Shown here: piece after piece, positions 10,120 through 21,211 of the stretch
How the letters are laid out: each line of letters starts with the position of its first letter
Position numbering within the stretch: position 1 is the stretch's first letter
Assembly: GCA_001600635.1 (NCBI GenBank)
Contig: BCKL01000027.1
Coordinates: 37,075 to 101,074, forward strand
Origin: Leucosporidium creatinivorum
Lineage: Eukaryota > Basidiomycota > Microbotryomycetes > Leucosporidiales > Leucosporidiaceae
Length of the DNA: 64,000 bases
Direction of reading: 5' to 3'
The notes under the pieces: model-generated
Told to the model about the DNA's origin: nothing
The model's database searches: none
The model's input: only the letters and a program-made list of their open reading frames with translations
Program-made: the position numbers and the translations under genes

Positions 10120-11605
10120 CTAGTAATCCGCCGGCCGTTCTCCCCTCGTCTGCGAGTGCTGGTAGGCGAGTTTAAGGTTATGCGCCTCGACGACGAGCTG
10201 TGAGATACACCGGTTAGCGCAGCTCTCTCTTGAACGCCCTAACAAGCGGAATCACCCTGTCCACGTCCATGAGAGGCAAGCTGAGCAGCATGCTCCGAAC
10301 CTCACTTTGGTCGAGTTCCTCCAGGGACTCCTTGCAGGTGGTGAGGATGGCGAGACATACGTAGGGGTGGAAGTCGAGGGGATCGGGAATCGAGAAGTAG
10401 ACGTCTGTGGGTGATGAGGAATTGGGGAGTGAAAGCGAGATGTCAGGTCGGTCGGCGCTGGCGGCGAAGTCGAGAGAACAGGAGCGGGAGAGAGGACGAG
10501 AGAAGCAGAACTCACCCCACAGCCTCATCAGCATCCCAATCTGCATCTCCCGAGCGAAAAATCCCTCCAACCAAGCACTCGCCAACTCGCGCATATCGAC
10601 CGCCTCCTCCTCAAAGTAGGTATGCAGGTCGGGAAGGAATTGTCGGAAGAGCGAGAGGAAAAAGGACATTCGGACGGAGAGCGGGTGGGTCGCGGTGTAG
10701 TCCTCTGTGGTTCGGGTGAGAATCAGTAAGCGTAGGGGGAGGGGAGAGCGAGGCGAAGGGAGACGAACCGTAGAGCGACATCAACCGCTCGAAGCAGAAG
10801 TACATGCCAGCTTCGGTTTTGAGCGTCCAGACGAACTAGAAGCAAGCACAAGATCAGCGAGCAGCTCCGCCGAGGGGAACCAAAAGCACTCACCGGCGCC
10901 ACGAGCTGCACCAGTCCCGGATGGTACTCGACGCTCGTATTCCGATTCAAATACGCGCTCAACACATTCTCCACACTAGTCGTGAACGCCATGATATCAA
11001 GCGGTTCCTCCTCGCCGTTGCTTGGCGCCGAAGTGGCTGCTCCATTCGCTCCGGCTGCTGGGAGTTGACGACGACGACGGGCGTGGGGGATGAGTCGACG
11101 GGTGTAGTAGCGGGTGCATTCTAGTCGGATGCGGTTCGAGTGGGAGGGGGATTTGTCCATCGCGGTGTAGGAGGCGTACTTGCTTCGGACCGAGGCTGCG
11201 AGGGGAGAAGCGGGTGAGCTCGAGCTGCTGGAGATCGGCAAATGGAGATGGAAAGCTTACTGATCTCGTTTGCTGTAGTTTAGAAGCGTAGGATCAGCGG
11301 TAGGATCGCCGAGCCGAGCGAGAAGGGCCACTCACTCCGGTCGGGCGAGAGGACGCCTAGGAGGTACAGCCAAACTTCCTGCGAGTTGATGGCATGGTCA
11401 GTAAGCCCTCGTGAAGCGGTGCAGGTCATGGCTCACTCCTCGCAGTGCCGGTGGGATTCCATACCGAGCGAAAGAGCGGAGCTTCTGAATGTCGACGTAT
11501 CTGCAGTGCAACAACTCGTGAGCGGGCGGAGTGAGCTGGGCATGTAGCGAAGACATACTGCTCGGCGTTGAGAGTATCGGCAAACTCGTCGACCGTCACT
11601 GACAT
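10120..11605 (-). CDS. TBC-domain Rab GTPase-activating protein
   Basis: Starts MSVTVDEFADTLNAEQYVDI at 11605. The TBC fold is visible: KLRSFARYGIPPALRG then EVWLYLLGVL (block A), RIRLECTRYYTRR where the catalytic-arginine block usually lies, VENVLSAYLNRN and YHPGLVQLVAPFVWTLK (glutamine-finger region, though the usual YxQGM is YHPGL), YFCFERLMSLY, and ASAWLEGFFAREMQIGMLMR then LW. The last exon is joined by an intron at about 10198-10255 and gives LVVEAHNLKLAYQHSQTRG before the stop at 10120; reading through that intron would end the protein early. TBC proteins speed GTP hydrolysis by Rabs in membrane traffic. The changed finger motifs (no IxxDxxRT, no YxQG) could mean weak or absent GAP activity. 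A disordered Gly/Ala insert follows the arginine block. Confidence 0.85.
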
Positions 11606-11993
11606 GGTGCAGCCGCTCCCAAAGCCTGGAGAAGGGGGTCTCGCGCCGTTCTTCGAGGCGTGGGGCTGCCCAAGAGCGGTAGAAAAGGCTTTGAAAGTCT
11701 AGTATCAAGCAGAAATGTGGACGAGCTGAATTGAGCGCGAAACGAATGTAGTCGAGGTGAAACCCTCGCACGCGTCACGAACTTGGGACTCTCTGCCGGA
11801 GGGCGACGAACAGCTCTCTCGCTCCCGCTTCGTCGCTCGTCCAGCTCGTCTCGACTTTATATCGACCTACAGAAGCACTCAGCTCGACAGGTCTTCTACA
11901 ACCGAGCTCCTACTCGTCTACAGCTCGGCTCAAAGGCGCTTTCACTCTCCTCCAAGCTCCCAAGCTCTCAACTCCCGTTCGGCGCTCTTCAAC
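11606..11993. promoter_or_regulatory. Divergent promoter, TBC gene and DNM1
   Basis: 388 bp between two divergent starts. It is pyrimidine-rich on the DNM1 strand near the ATG. It must serve both genes; I see no certain factor site. Confidence 0.5.
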
Positions 11994-14900
11994 ATGGACG
12001 GCGATTTGATCGAGGTCGTCAACCGTCTGCAAGCTAGTGAGTACATGCTACTACAGCTCTGTATCTCTGGTACAGAGCACGACGAACAGACGCGGCAAGG
12101 GAGCAAACCGGGGGCCGTTTGCTGGAGCTTTCGGGGCTGGTCGAGCGGAGCAGCGTCAAGGAGCTTAGCTAGTGCATTAGAGACGCTTACCTATCCTGCT
12201 ACAGCCTTCTCGCAGGTCGGAGGTGATGCCGTCGACTTGCCTCAGATTGTCACCGTGTGCGTACCGTCGTTCGCTCGCCTGCCGTCTCGGAGCTCGGTTT
12301 CTGACGACTTGTACGCTCCTACAGTGGATCGCAAAGTAGTGGAAAGTCTTCGGTCCTCGAGACGTAAGCTACCAGCTACCTCTCTACGATTACACGCCGT
12401 ACCGCGTCGCTCACTGCCGTCTCGCGCTTCCTCTAGCATCGTCGGCAAAGACTTCCTGCCTCGCGGTCAGGGTATCGTAACTCGTCGTCCGCTCGTACTG
12501 CAGCTCGTACACGTCCCTCCCCCTCTCCCCCCTTCCGACAATTACAACTCGTCCAATCCCTCCTTCTCTACCCCGCCCGCCGCGACCGGACCCACCGAAT
12601 ACGGCGAGTTCCTGCATCTCGACAAGCGCTACTACGACTTCGCCGAGATCCGCAAGGAAATCGAGAATGAGACGCTCCGGGTCGCTGGAGGTAACAAGGG
12701 CATCTCGCGCTTGCCGATCCACCTCAGTGCGTGTTTTCTCCTTTGGACTCGCGCGTGACGACGACCGGAGCGCTGATAGGATGGTTTAAACTTGCACAGA
12801 GATCTACTCGCCCAATGTCCTCAACCTCACCCTCGTGGATCTCCCTGGATTGACCAAGATTCCCGTCGGCGACCAGCCTACCGACATTGAACGTCAGATT
12901 CGCAACCTCGTCCTCGACTACGTCTCCAAGCCCAACTGGTGAGCTTCGAGAAATCCTACAAGCCGGATGTACCGATGCTAACACCCTACGCGCAGCGTCA
13001 TCCTCGCCATTTCCCCCGCCAACGTCGACTTGGCCAACTCCGAGTCGCTCAAGCTCGCTCGCGCCGTCGACCCTCAAGGCCGCCGCACCATTGGAGTTCT
13101 CACCAAGCTCGACCTCATGGACGCTGGAACGAACGCCCTCGACATCCTCACCGGTCGCGTCTACCCCCTCAAGCTCGGCTTCATCGGCGTCGTTGGTCGC
13201 AGCCAGGCCGACATCAACGCCAACAAGCCCATGGAGGAGCAGGCGGCTACCGAGAGGGAGTTCTTCCGCAACCACCCTGGATACAGGAACATCGCGCACC
13301 GCTGCGGTACCAAGTTCTTGGCCAAGACGCTCAACCAGGTGAGCGCCGAGCCGACCGAGCCAACTCGAGCGAGAAGCTGACCTCTTCGTTTATAGGTCCT
13401 CATGAACCATATCCGCGACAAGCTCCCCGACATGAAGGCGCGCCTCAACACCCTCATGGGCCAGACTCAGCAGGAGCTCAACGCTTTCGGCGATTCGACC
13501 TTCCTCGGCGAGCAGCACCGCGGCTCCCTCATCCTCCAACTCATGACCCAATTCGTCCGCGACTTTGTGGCCTCCATCGACGGAACCTCCCTCGAGATCT
13601 CGACCAAGGAGCTGTGCGGAGGAGCCAGGATATACTTCATATTCAACGACGTGTTTGGACATGCGTTGGAGAGTATCAACCCTACTCACAACCTCACCGT
13701 CCAGGACATCCGCACCGCCATTCGCAACTCGACGGGTCCCAGGCCAAGCCTCTTCGTCCCCGAGGTCGCTTTCGACTTGCTCGTCAAGCCTCAGATCAAG
13801 CTGCTCGAGCCGCCAAGTCTTCGCTGCGTCGAGCTCGTCTACGAGGAGTTGATGAAGATCTGCCACAACTGCACGAGTGCTGTAGCCTTCTTTCCCCCTT
13901 CTGGTCCGTCGAGCTCTCGCTGACTCGCTTTCGCTCTCACAGGAACTTCAACGCTACCCTCGGCTACACGCTCAGCTCATCGAGGTCGTCTCGGAGCTAC
14001 TTCGCGAGCGTCTCGGCCCTACGTCCGAGTACGTTCAGTCCCTCATCGCCATCCAAGCGGCCTACATCAACACGAACCACCCCGACTTTGTCACTGGCTC
14101 GGCGGCTGCTGCTCAGGCGTCGACACGGGAAGCGCATGCGAGGAAGCAGGCCGCTTTGGAGGGACCCAAGAAGGTGAGTTGGGTTATCCAGATGTTTATC
14201 GAGGTCGGCGCTGACCTCGACTTCCCCACAGGCCGCTTCGGACGACGATGCCGACCGCTCGACTTCGGGACCCGAGGACGAGGAGGAGAACGGCGGCTAC
14301 ATCGTCGCCAACGGTCGCGGCGGCCACAACGCTCGCAACGACCCGAAAGCTCGCTCCACCTCTTCCACCATCCACGACCGAAGCCGAAACGGACCCGACT
14401 TTGGCGGCATCCCCGCCAACAACGCCTCGCAGCAGCACTTGCAGCAGAACTCTTCCTCCTCCTCTCAGCACTCGCGAGGGAACCACTCTGCCACCCCTTC
14501 CTCCTCCAACCACCTTCTCGCACCTCAAGGCGGCATCCCTCCCTTCGCTTCACCATACGGCGCCTCGCCCTCGTCATCCACGGCGAAAGAGTCCTTCCTC
14601 AACTACTTCTTTGGCGGTTCTGAGATGAACCCCGGCGGCGGCGACTCGAGGGGTGGCCAGCGAGGCTTGCCGGATATGAGGGGTGCAGGTCAGGGTCGAG
14701 CAGAGAGGGACGATAACCCCCTGAGCGGCCGGCGAGGCCTCGAGGGTAATGCGGCGGCGTTCGACATGAAGAGCTTGGACAAGCATTTGGAGGCTGTGAG
14801 TGGTTCTTGTGCTGATGATGAGGAGTAGAGCTGACTCTGCTTCGCTACATAGTCACCCTTGAGCGCCGACCACCAGGGCAATGGGCTCACCGACCGCGAG

Positions 14901-15317
14901 GAGATGGAGACTTCGCTCATCCGCGCTCTCATTTCCTCCTACTTTTCCATTGTTCGGCAAACGATTCAGGACCTCGTACCAAAGTCCATCATGCGTGAGT
15001 CTCTTCTCCTCTCGCCTGTCTCTCCTTCGCCGAACATCTGCTCATCACCGATCTCGCGTCTTCCCTCTTCGCCACAGACCTCCTCGTCAACTTCTCGCGC
15101 GAGTCAGTGCAGAACCGTCTCGTCGCATCGCTCTACAAGGAGAGCCTCTTCGACGACCTCTTGTACGAAGACGAGTCGCTCACGGCCGAGCGAAACCGCG
15201 TTAAAACTCTCTTGGAGGCCTACCGGGAAGCGTTCAAGGTGGGTCTTGATCTCTTCGATCTGCTAGACCTTTCGCTGACTCGCCTCTCACCTAAAGACCC
15301 TTTCCGAAGTGCTGTAG
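11994..15317 (+). CDS. DNM1: Dynamin-related GTPase of mitochondrial and peroxisomal fission
   Basis: ATG at 11994 ([14 protein letters not shown]). Several short exons build the G domain: [11 protein letters not shown], the P-loop [13 protein letters not shown] (its exon is about 40 bp), [20 protein letters not shown] (switch I), [16 protein letters not shown] (switch II) and [16 protein letters not shown] (TKLD). The middle domain follows ([59 protein letters not shown]), then a long Ser/Asn/Gly-rich variable region in place of a PH domain, then the GED ([40 protein letters not shown]) ending KTLSEVL at 15317. [17 protein letters not shown] and [10 protein letters not shown] match Dnm1/DRP1 better than Vps1. 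The enzyme should assemble on mitochondria and peroxisomes via Fis1-type adaptors; the variable region is the likely adaptor and phosphorylation site. Its 3' end is duplicated near 3.3-3.8 kb. Confidence 0.95.
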
Positions 15318-15632
15318 ACTCTCCTTTCGACTTTCTCCCTGTCCATCCTTCTTGCCTTCTCCCCTCTCTCTGCTCCCTCTTCGCCCTCCATGTTCTACCA
15401 CTACTACCCCCTCGCCTCTCGACTCGATTCTATGCAGCGATTGCAAATACATACAGGTGATTCACTGGGCCTCTGAGCTTGGGCAAGCGAGAGAGGGCGA
15501 GCTCGGCGAAGGGCGACTCGGACAGGCTTGCTTCTCGGCGCTCTGATGCTCGCAATGACTCTGAACAGGCGCCAAACCCCAGAATCATGGTAACAACAGG
15601 TGAGGTCTACACTGTACAAACCAGCAGCACCC
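15318..15632. other. Convergent 3' region, DNM1 and DUF6534 copy C
   Basis: 315 bp shared by two convergent 3' ends. About 15350-15570 is the part also found, inverted, at about 3331-3560. No separate gene. Confidence 0.5.
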
Positions 15633-17160
15633 TCAGACCAGCCCTTCGGCGCTGCGCACTCCAGCGCCAGGCCCCCTCGCCCACTCAAATGCCTTCTCTG
15701 ACTTCCTGCTATCCTCCTGCTCCAACATGTACCCTCCAATGCCAACGCTCAGCGGTCTGCTGGCTGAGATGCCCGACTCGCCCAAGCTGAGACGTCCAGA
15801 AGGTTGCGAGCTTTGGAACTGAGCCATGTGCCCTCCGAGCTCCCGCTGCACGACATCGCCGACGGTGAGAGTGGTGAAGAGTGAGAGAGTGTAGAGTGCC
15901 CCAAGAGGATTGGAGGCAGCGTATGACAGGTCACTGGCGAAGAAAGGGGCTTGTCAGATCTCGGCCAGTGCAGTCCTCCTCGCTCAAAGCTCACTAGTAA
16001 ATCCCATCATCGCCGAAGCGCTGCGCTAGGATTGCGCTAGCCGCGGCAAAGACAGTGGTGTAGGCTGCCGACCGGATGAGCACCCTTCCAATGACGACGA
16101 CGACCGAGTCGCTGGTTTCGTTCTGACCCCAGAGGTTGCGCCGAAGATGGTACAGGTAGACGAGGGTGATGATGGTGTCGGTAGCGCAGGCTCCCCTGCA
16201 GCGGTATAAGATGGTCAGCCGGCAGTTCCCGGTCCAGATAGCTAGCATGATCGCGAAAGCTTGCGCCGAACGCTCGGTCCATGCTCGGCGCTCAGTGCCG
16301 GAGGCTGGAGGCTGCAGCAAGGCAAGAACTCACCACATCCAGCATATCAGGGCTTTGCGGAGGTCAATCCCGGGTACCCAATCGCTGAGGATCAGAAGAG
16401 ACGACGAGTTGTACCGTACAGTAGTTCTGCGAGAGAAGCGGAGCTCAAGTCAGCTTGGCAACTCACCGGGCGAGACAACCTCTCCCCACTCACGCGGTAA
16501 CAGCTATGCCTGCAAGGAGTGTAAAAATGGCAAGAGCTCCGGTCATGCTGAGGTGGATGTAGCGAGATGCTCGTCGCTTCATGATCTGCGAAAGAGGGCA
16601 ACGTTCGGCGAAGGGGAGCGAGGACGGACGGTCAGCCTCTCATCGCGCCGAGGAGGAGTGAGTTGGAGAAGAAGGTCGGCAGAAGCTCACCCTTGATGAG
16701 CGAAGGCTCCGCGTAGTCTGTACTACGAATGCGATGACCGACAAGACAATCGGCTCGAGGGCTTGAAGGAAGCTACCCAAAGAGACGTTCGTCATGGAGC
16801 GGTTGAAGAGCGTGCCGTAGAACCATATATCGTGCGAGACCATAGCGGTGTAGGCTGTGTTTATGAGTACCACGCCATAGCAGACGAGCTTGGTGCTTGA
16901 CTTCGGCCCGAGCGATTCCAAGTAGGTGAGGAGCGAAGGTGGATGAGATGGGAGAGGACAAAGCCAAATAAGGAGATCTGTAGTATGGCGCCAATGTAGA
17001 GCGGTCCTAGCTGCAAGGAGAGGTACCCAATGGCGAAGAAGTCGAGAATCAGCTGCCGAGGACTGCGACTCTGCGAGAGATTACTCGGCGCTTCTCTGCT
17101 GCTCACCAGTATCTCTGAAGCCCGCAGAGAGATTGGATCAGGCGAGTTCCAGTCGGCCAT
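15633..17160 (-). CDS. DUF6534-like multipass membrane protein, copy C
   Basis: Complete paralogue. ATG at 17160 opens MADWNSPDPISLRASEIL, which splices to LGPLYIGAILQISLFGFVLS and HLIHLRSSPTWN. Later blocks are VLINTAYTAMVSHDIWFYGT, LEPIVLSVIAFVVQT, a one-helix exon, ITLVYLYHLRRNLWGQNETS, VVVIGRVLIRSAAYTTVFAA and PLGALYTLSLFTTLTVGDVV. The tail is SEKAFEWARGPGAG...AEGLV, stop at 15633. It is tail-to-tail with DNM1, mirroring copy B and the DNM1 fragment, so B and C are probably the two members of one inverted duplication. Its protein has diverged well away from B, while the neighbouring DNM1 sequences have not. Confidence 0.8.
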
Positions 17161-17710
17161 AGTGCTTGTGGTCGCTGGCAAAGCGGCTGAGAAGCAAGGT
17201 AAAGCAGGAGACTGAGCGTCGAGAGCAAACAGCGATGACAGTGGGGGAAGGAAAGATGCACAAGAGTCCGCGTCGCACTCTAGCTCGAGGTTCTTACAAT
17301 CCGTTTCAAAGAACCAGGCGAGTCGAGATACAACCTCTTCGACGAGCAAGGAAAGTGGCGAAGGTGACGAGCAGCCTCGCCGAGGCACATTCGGTCCCGG
17401 AACCTCGACAGGCTTGATTAAGTGGGAAAGAGCTTCAAATGTGGCGATCTCGCTGCTTCGCTACAGCTTGAGACAGCTGGAGCGATTGGCATATGGTTTA
17501 CGGTGGGCAGACGGGAAGAAGCAGCGAGGAAACGAATCGCGCGACGCCTCGGCGAAAGGAATTCGCCGCTCAATCACTTCCTGCGGGCGCAATGCTCCAA
17601 GCTTGAACGTACGATGATCGTACAACAGTCACCGATGCTAACACTGCTACACAGCATTCTCTGCCTAGCCGGCTCCATCACCTGTCCCCCAACCTCAGCC
17701 CTCCCTCGGC
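17161..17710. other. Intergenic gap between DUF6534-like copies C and D
   Basis: 550 bp holding the promoter of copy C and the 3' end of copy D. Short open frames here look like chance. No RNA gene or repeat seen. Confidence 0.4.
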
Positions 17711-19208
17711 TCAAACCAGCTCCTCGGCGCTGCTCCCCCGAACGCCCGCCATCCTCACCCATTCGAACGCCTTCTTGGATCCTCTTGTTGTCGCCCTCTC
17801 CACCCCATCACCACCGCCTTCACTGAGCGGCGCGTTGGAGCCCAACCCTGGGCTGCCGAGCGTGAGGATGGCCGAGGGATGCGAGGCTTGAATTTGAGCG
17901 ATGTGACCGCCGAGTTGTCGCTCAACGACGTCGGGGATGGTGAGGGTGGTGAAAAGTGATAGAGTGTGAGGGTGGTGAAAAGTGATAGAGTGTAGAGCGA
18001 GCCGAGGGGTGCGGCGAAGACCCAGCCCAACGAGCTGCATCGGAGTGAGGGTGGCAGTCAGCTCTCCGGGGCTCGGCGCGGAGGGGGACCACCAAGTGAA
18101 ACGGGCGACGTACAAGAGGTCGTAGCTTTTGTAGAATACCTGCGATAGAATGGCGACGAGCGCCGCGAAGAAGGCCGTGTACATGGCCGACCTCAAGACA
18201 ATTCGGCCGATGAGAATGGAGACCGAATCGCTCGTCGAGTTCTCGCCCCAGAGAGTGCGTCGCAGCTGGACGAGGTAGACCGTAGTAATAGTCACATCAA
18301 CGGCGCACTCCGCCCTATGGTCAGTGGTAGAGGAAAAGAGCGTCAGTTGTCAATTCTCTCCCTCGCCGAACAAGCGCGCCTATCGCCGAGCTCGTCTTTT
18401 CTCACCAGGAGTAACCCATGCAGACTCACCACATCCAACAGGTCAGCGCATTGGGTAAAGATATTCCCCGTGCCCAATCTGCGAAGTTCCCGTAGTAGTA
18501 TCGAGCAGCAGTGCTTCGAGGCGCGGCAGAAGAGCGAAGGATCAGTTGGGTTCGGGGGGAGTCACCGGCAGTTCAGACTCACGCTGTAAATGCTACAGCA
18601 CCCAACCAAGCAAACAACGCAGTGCATCCGACGACGGTGAGGTAGATGTAGCGATATAGCGTCCGCTTGATGATCTGCGAGCGCCGAGCAGGGTCGCTGG
18701 TCAGCGCTTCGGCGGGCTCTACATGTCCGTCTCCTCCTTCTGATATAGACGCAAACAAGCACTCACCTTTGAGGTGCGGACGGCAAGAGTGATCTGCACC
18801 ACAAAGGCGATGGAAGTCAAGACTATCGGCTCGGCGCACTGTGAGATGTCTCCCGCGGCGATGGTCGCGTAGTCTCGGGTCGGGACTGTGCCGAACCACC
18901 AGATATCCCTAGCGACCATGCAAGTGTAGGCTGTGTTGAGGAGGACGACGCCGTAGCAGACTCCCCGAGTGATTCGACTGGCGCGAGTCCAGGTTGGCGA
19001 CGAGTGCAGGTTGATAAGATGGGAGATGATGAAGCCATATATAATTAGTTGGAGCATTGCGCCGGCCAGACCGGGACCTATCTGAGACGGGTGTTGCACG
19101 AAGAAGGGTGACGGCGGAGGTCAGCTCATGTCATCTCTTCAGCATAGATGCGCGCCTCACCATTGCTTCGGACAGGCCCAGTGATATTGGGTCTGCGGGA
19201 GCAGCCAT
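17711..19208 (-). CDS. DUF6534-like multipass membrane protein, copy D, with a C-terminal frameshift
   Basis: ATG at 19208 (MAAPADPISLGLSEAM), then an exon with MLQLIIYGFIISHLINLHSS, ITRGVCYGVVLLNTAYTC and VQITLAVRTSK, an exon with IIKRTLYRYIYLTVVGCTAL, and ITTVYLVQLRRTLWGENST followed by ILIGRIVLRSAMYTAFFAAL. In the last exon, after PLGSLYTLSLFTTLT, a 26-bp unit is present twice in tandem (17940-17991). Because 26 is not a multiple of three, the frame shifts and the family's normal tail (IPDVVERQLGGHIAQIQ...KKAFEWVR...EELV, stop 17711) becomes out of frame. As written, translation would end near 17755 with an unrelated Pro/Ser/Arg tail. The lost tail is still well conserved, so the change is recent, strain-specific or an assembly error. 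Very close to copy E in nucleotide sequence. Confidence 0.75.
17940..17991. repeat. 26-bp perfect tandem duplication inside copy D
   Basis: Two adjacent identical 26-bp units, 17940-17965 and 17966-17991. The four paralogues have one unit. It looks like replication slippage and shifts the reading frame of copy D. Confidence 0.9.
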
Positions 19209-19735
19209 GGCGGTCTCAAGGAAGCGAGGAGCAGATAGACGAGGCGGCGAAGGAGCGGCGAAGCAAGGCGGTGCAGGAGGGGGACGAAGAGCGAAGAGAA
19301 GCCTTGTTGACCAGCAGCAAGGACATGCACTCTGATGGATTGTTCCGTATTAAGTGGAGCCTTCCAGAAGCCGAAGCGAGTACGCAGCAGAGCCTACCCC
19401 TGCGCTGATCTTTCGACCGAGCCGGGAAGGAGCTCGGTGAGGCACGACTGACTCCAAAAGCCTGCAGACTGATGAAGCTAGGACCAGCTACTGCCTGGTA
19501 GCAGGGTGTAGAGATGCTTTTGGTCGCTCGGCGTAGGTGTAGGACAATGTTAGAGCTGTAGAAAAGCGGGTTGACCATCGCCGAGCAGTGCTCGACCGAG
19601 CAAGCTACCTGCGCTCGCCCAAGTGAGGCTCTCCAGTTCCCCGAATGTCCAGAGGCATGGTCTAACGTACAACAAGCGAGCAGCTACAAACATACTACCA
19701 ACAACACCCGTCGCATCCACACCTCGGCGATGATC
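19209..19735. other. Intergenic gap between DUF6534-like copies D and E
   Basis: 527 bp with the promoter of D and the 3' flank of E. Nothing coding recognised. Confidence 0.4.
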
Positions 19736-21211
19736 TTAAACGACGTCTTGCGGTCTTGCCCACTCGAACGCCTTCTCAGAATCCTGCACCGGCTCCCTAT
19801 CCTCATAAAAGCCTGATAGCCGAGCGACCCCAGGTGCTCGAGGGGTGTTACCGGCGCCGCTTGCGGTGTAGATGGCGGAAGTCTGCGAAACTCGGGCGGC
19901 GTGCCCTCCGAGTCGTCCCTCTACGACTTCGGGTATTGTGAGAGTGGTGAAGAGGGAGACGGTGTAGAGGGATCCGAGAGGGAGGGCAAAGACAAAGTCG
20001 AGTCCGCTGTGAGAAGGAAGAGGCCCGGAGGTTAGCTCTCGACCTTTCGGTGCTCGGCTGGGGAGGTGCACGAATTGAGACTCACAAATACTCGAGGCTG
20101 TCACAGAAGAGCTGAGCCATGATAGCGACGAGGGCGGCAAAGATGGCGGTGTACATGGCCGACCTGACGACAAGTCGACCGATCAAGAGGAAGACCGAAT
20201 CGCTCGTCGCGTTTTGACCCCAGAGGGTGTGTCGGAGTTGAACGAGGTACACCAGGGTGATAGTGACATCAATCGCGCATTCCGCCCTGTGGTAAGCAGA
20301 CGGGATAGGACTGGTCAGCTCTGAGCCTGCACGCTCGGCGAAGAGCGCCGAGATCGCTTCTGCGCGCTTGCTCACCACATCCAGCACATCAAGCCTTTCT
20401 TAAGGGTGAGAGTAGGTCCCCAATCAACTGTTCCGTCGCAGTGCCAGCGAATGGTGGTTCTGTGCGGCGTTGAGAAGCGGAGGAGCGAAGGGAAGGGCAG
20501 GTCAGCCTCGCCGAGCCTTGCTGCTGCAAGTCGACAGCGCGTACTCACACTGCGAGAACGATGGTACCGAAGTAGGCAACTAGACCTGTACATCCGATGA
20601 CGGCGATGTAGATGTAGCGGTAGAGAGCTCGTTTCATGATCTGCACTCGGCGCCGAGCAGGGAAAGCGGTCAGCCAAAGCGGCCTCAGTACCTCCCAGCT
20701 GAGCCGAACAGCACCTCACAGATGAAAATCAGACCTCACCTTTGAAGACCGACAGGCGAGCGTGATTTGTACGATGGAAGCGATGGTAGTCATGATGACC
20801 GGCCCCGCCGAGGATGGGATGTTGCCAGCGGCGATGGTGCCGTAGTCTCGCGCTGGAAGCGTGCCCCAATACCAGATCGTGTAGACGTTTAATCCAGTGT
20901 ACGCCGTGTTGAGGAAGACGACGCCGTAGCAGACTGCCCGAGTGATTCGACTGGCGCGAGTCCAGGTTGGTGACGAGTGCAAGTTGATGAGGTGGGAGAT
21001 GATAAAGCCATAGAGGCCTATCTGTAACGTGGCGCCGACCAGGATTGGTCCAAGCTGAGTCGTAGGGGTCGCAGAGGAGCAGGAGGGGCGCAGAAACAAG
21101 ATCAGCCTCTTCTTCAGCTTGAACTATGTAGACGCGCCAGTCGGGGCTCACCAAGGCTTCAGCTAGTCCCAACGAGACCGGTTCCGTGGACGTGTACGGG
21201 TCTGGGTCCAT
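19736..21211 (-). CDS. DUF6534-like multipass membrane protein, copy E
   Basis: ATG at 21211 (MDPDPYTSTEPVSLGLAEAL), splicing to LGPILVGATLQIGLYGFIIS and HLINLHSSPTWTRASRITRA, then VVFLNTAYTGLNVYTIWYWG, SIVQITLACRSSK, IMKRALYRYIYIAVIGCTGL, a loop exon ending GLMCWMW, VYLVQLRHTLWGQNATSDSV, LIGRLVVRSAMYTAIFAALV and PLGSLYTVSLFTTLTIPEVV. The tail is SEKAFEWARPQDVV with the stop at 19736. It appears intact. The first long exon is nearly identical in nucleotides to that of copy D, so D and E are the youngest pair or still exchange sequence. Seven hydrophobic segments predicted by eye; function unknown. Confidence 0.8.

Noticed and set aside
10214-10216. Stop at 10214 as the end of the TBC gene
   Set aside because: It lies in a 58-bp consensus intron; splicing adds VVEAHNLKLAYQHSQTRG, a typical TBC ending.
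12939-14177. 412-codon plus-strand frame overlapping DNM1
   Set aside because: Wrong frame of DNM1; rich in Arg/Pro/His and with no domain.
14859-15266. Separate gene at the end of DNM1
   Set aside because: It is the DNM1 effector-domain exon read into its intron; the correct splice gives the expected dynamin C-terminus.
11994-15317. VPS1 instead of DNM1
   Set aside because: [14 protein letters not shown] and RSQADIN blocks and the long variable region match Dnm1/DRP1; Vps1 has different residues there.
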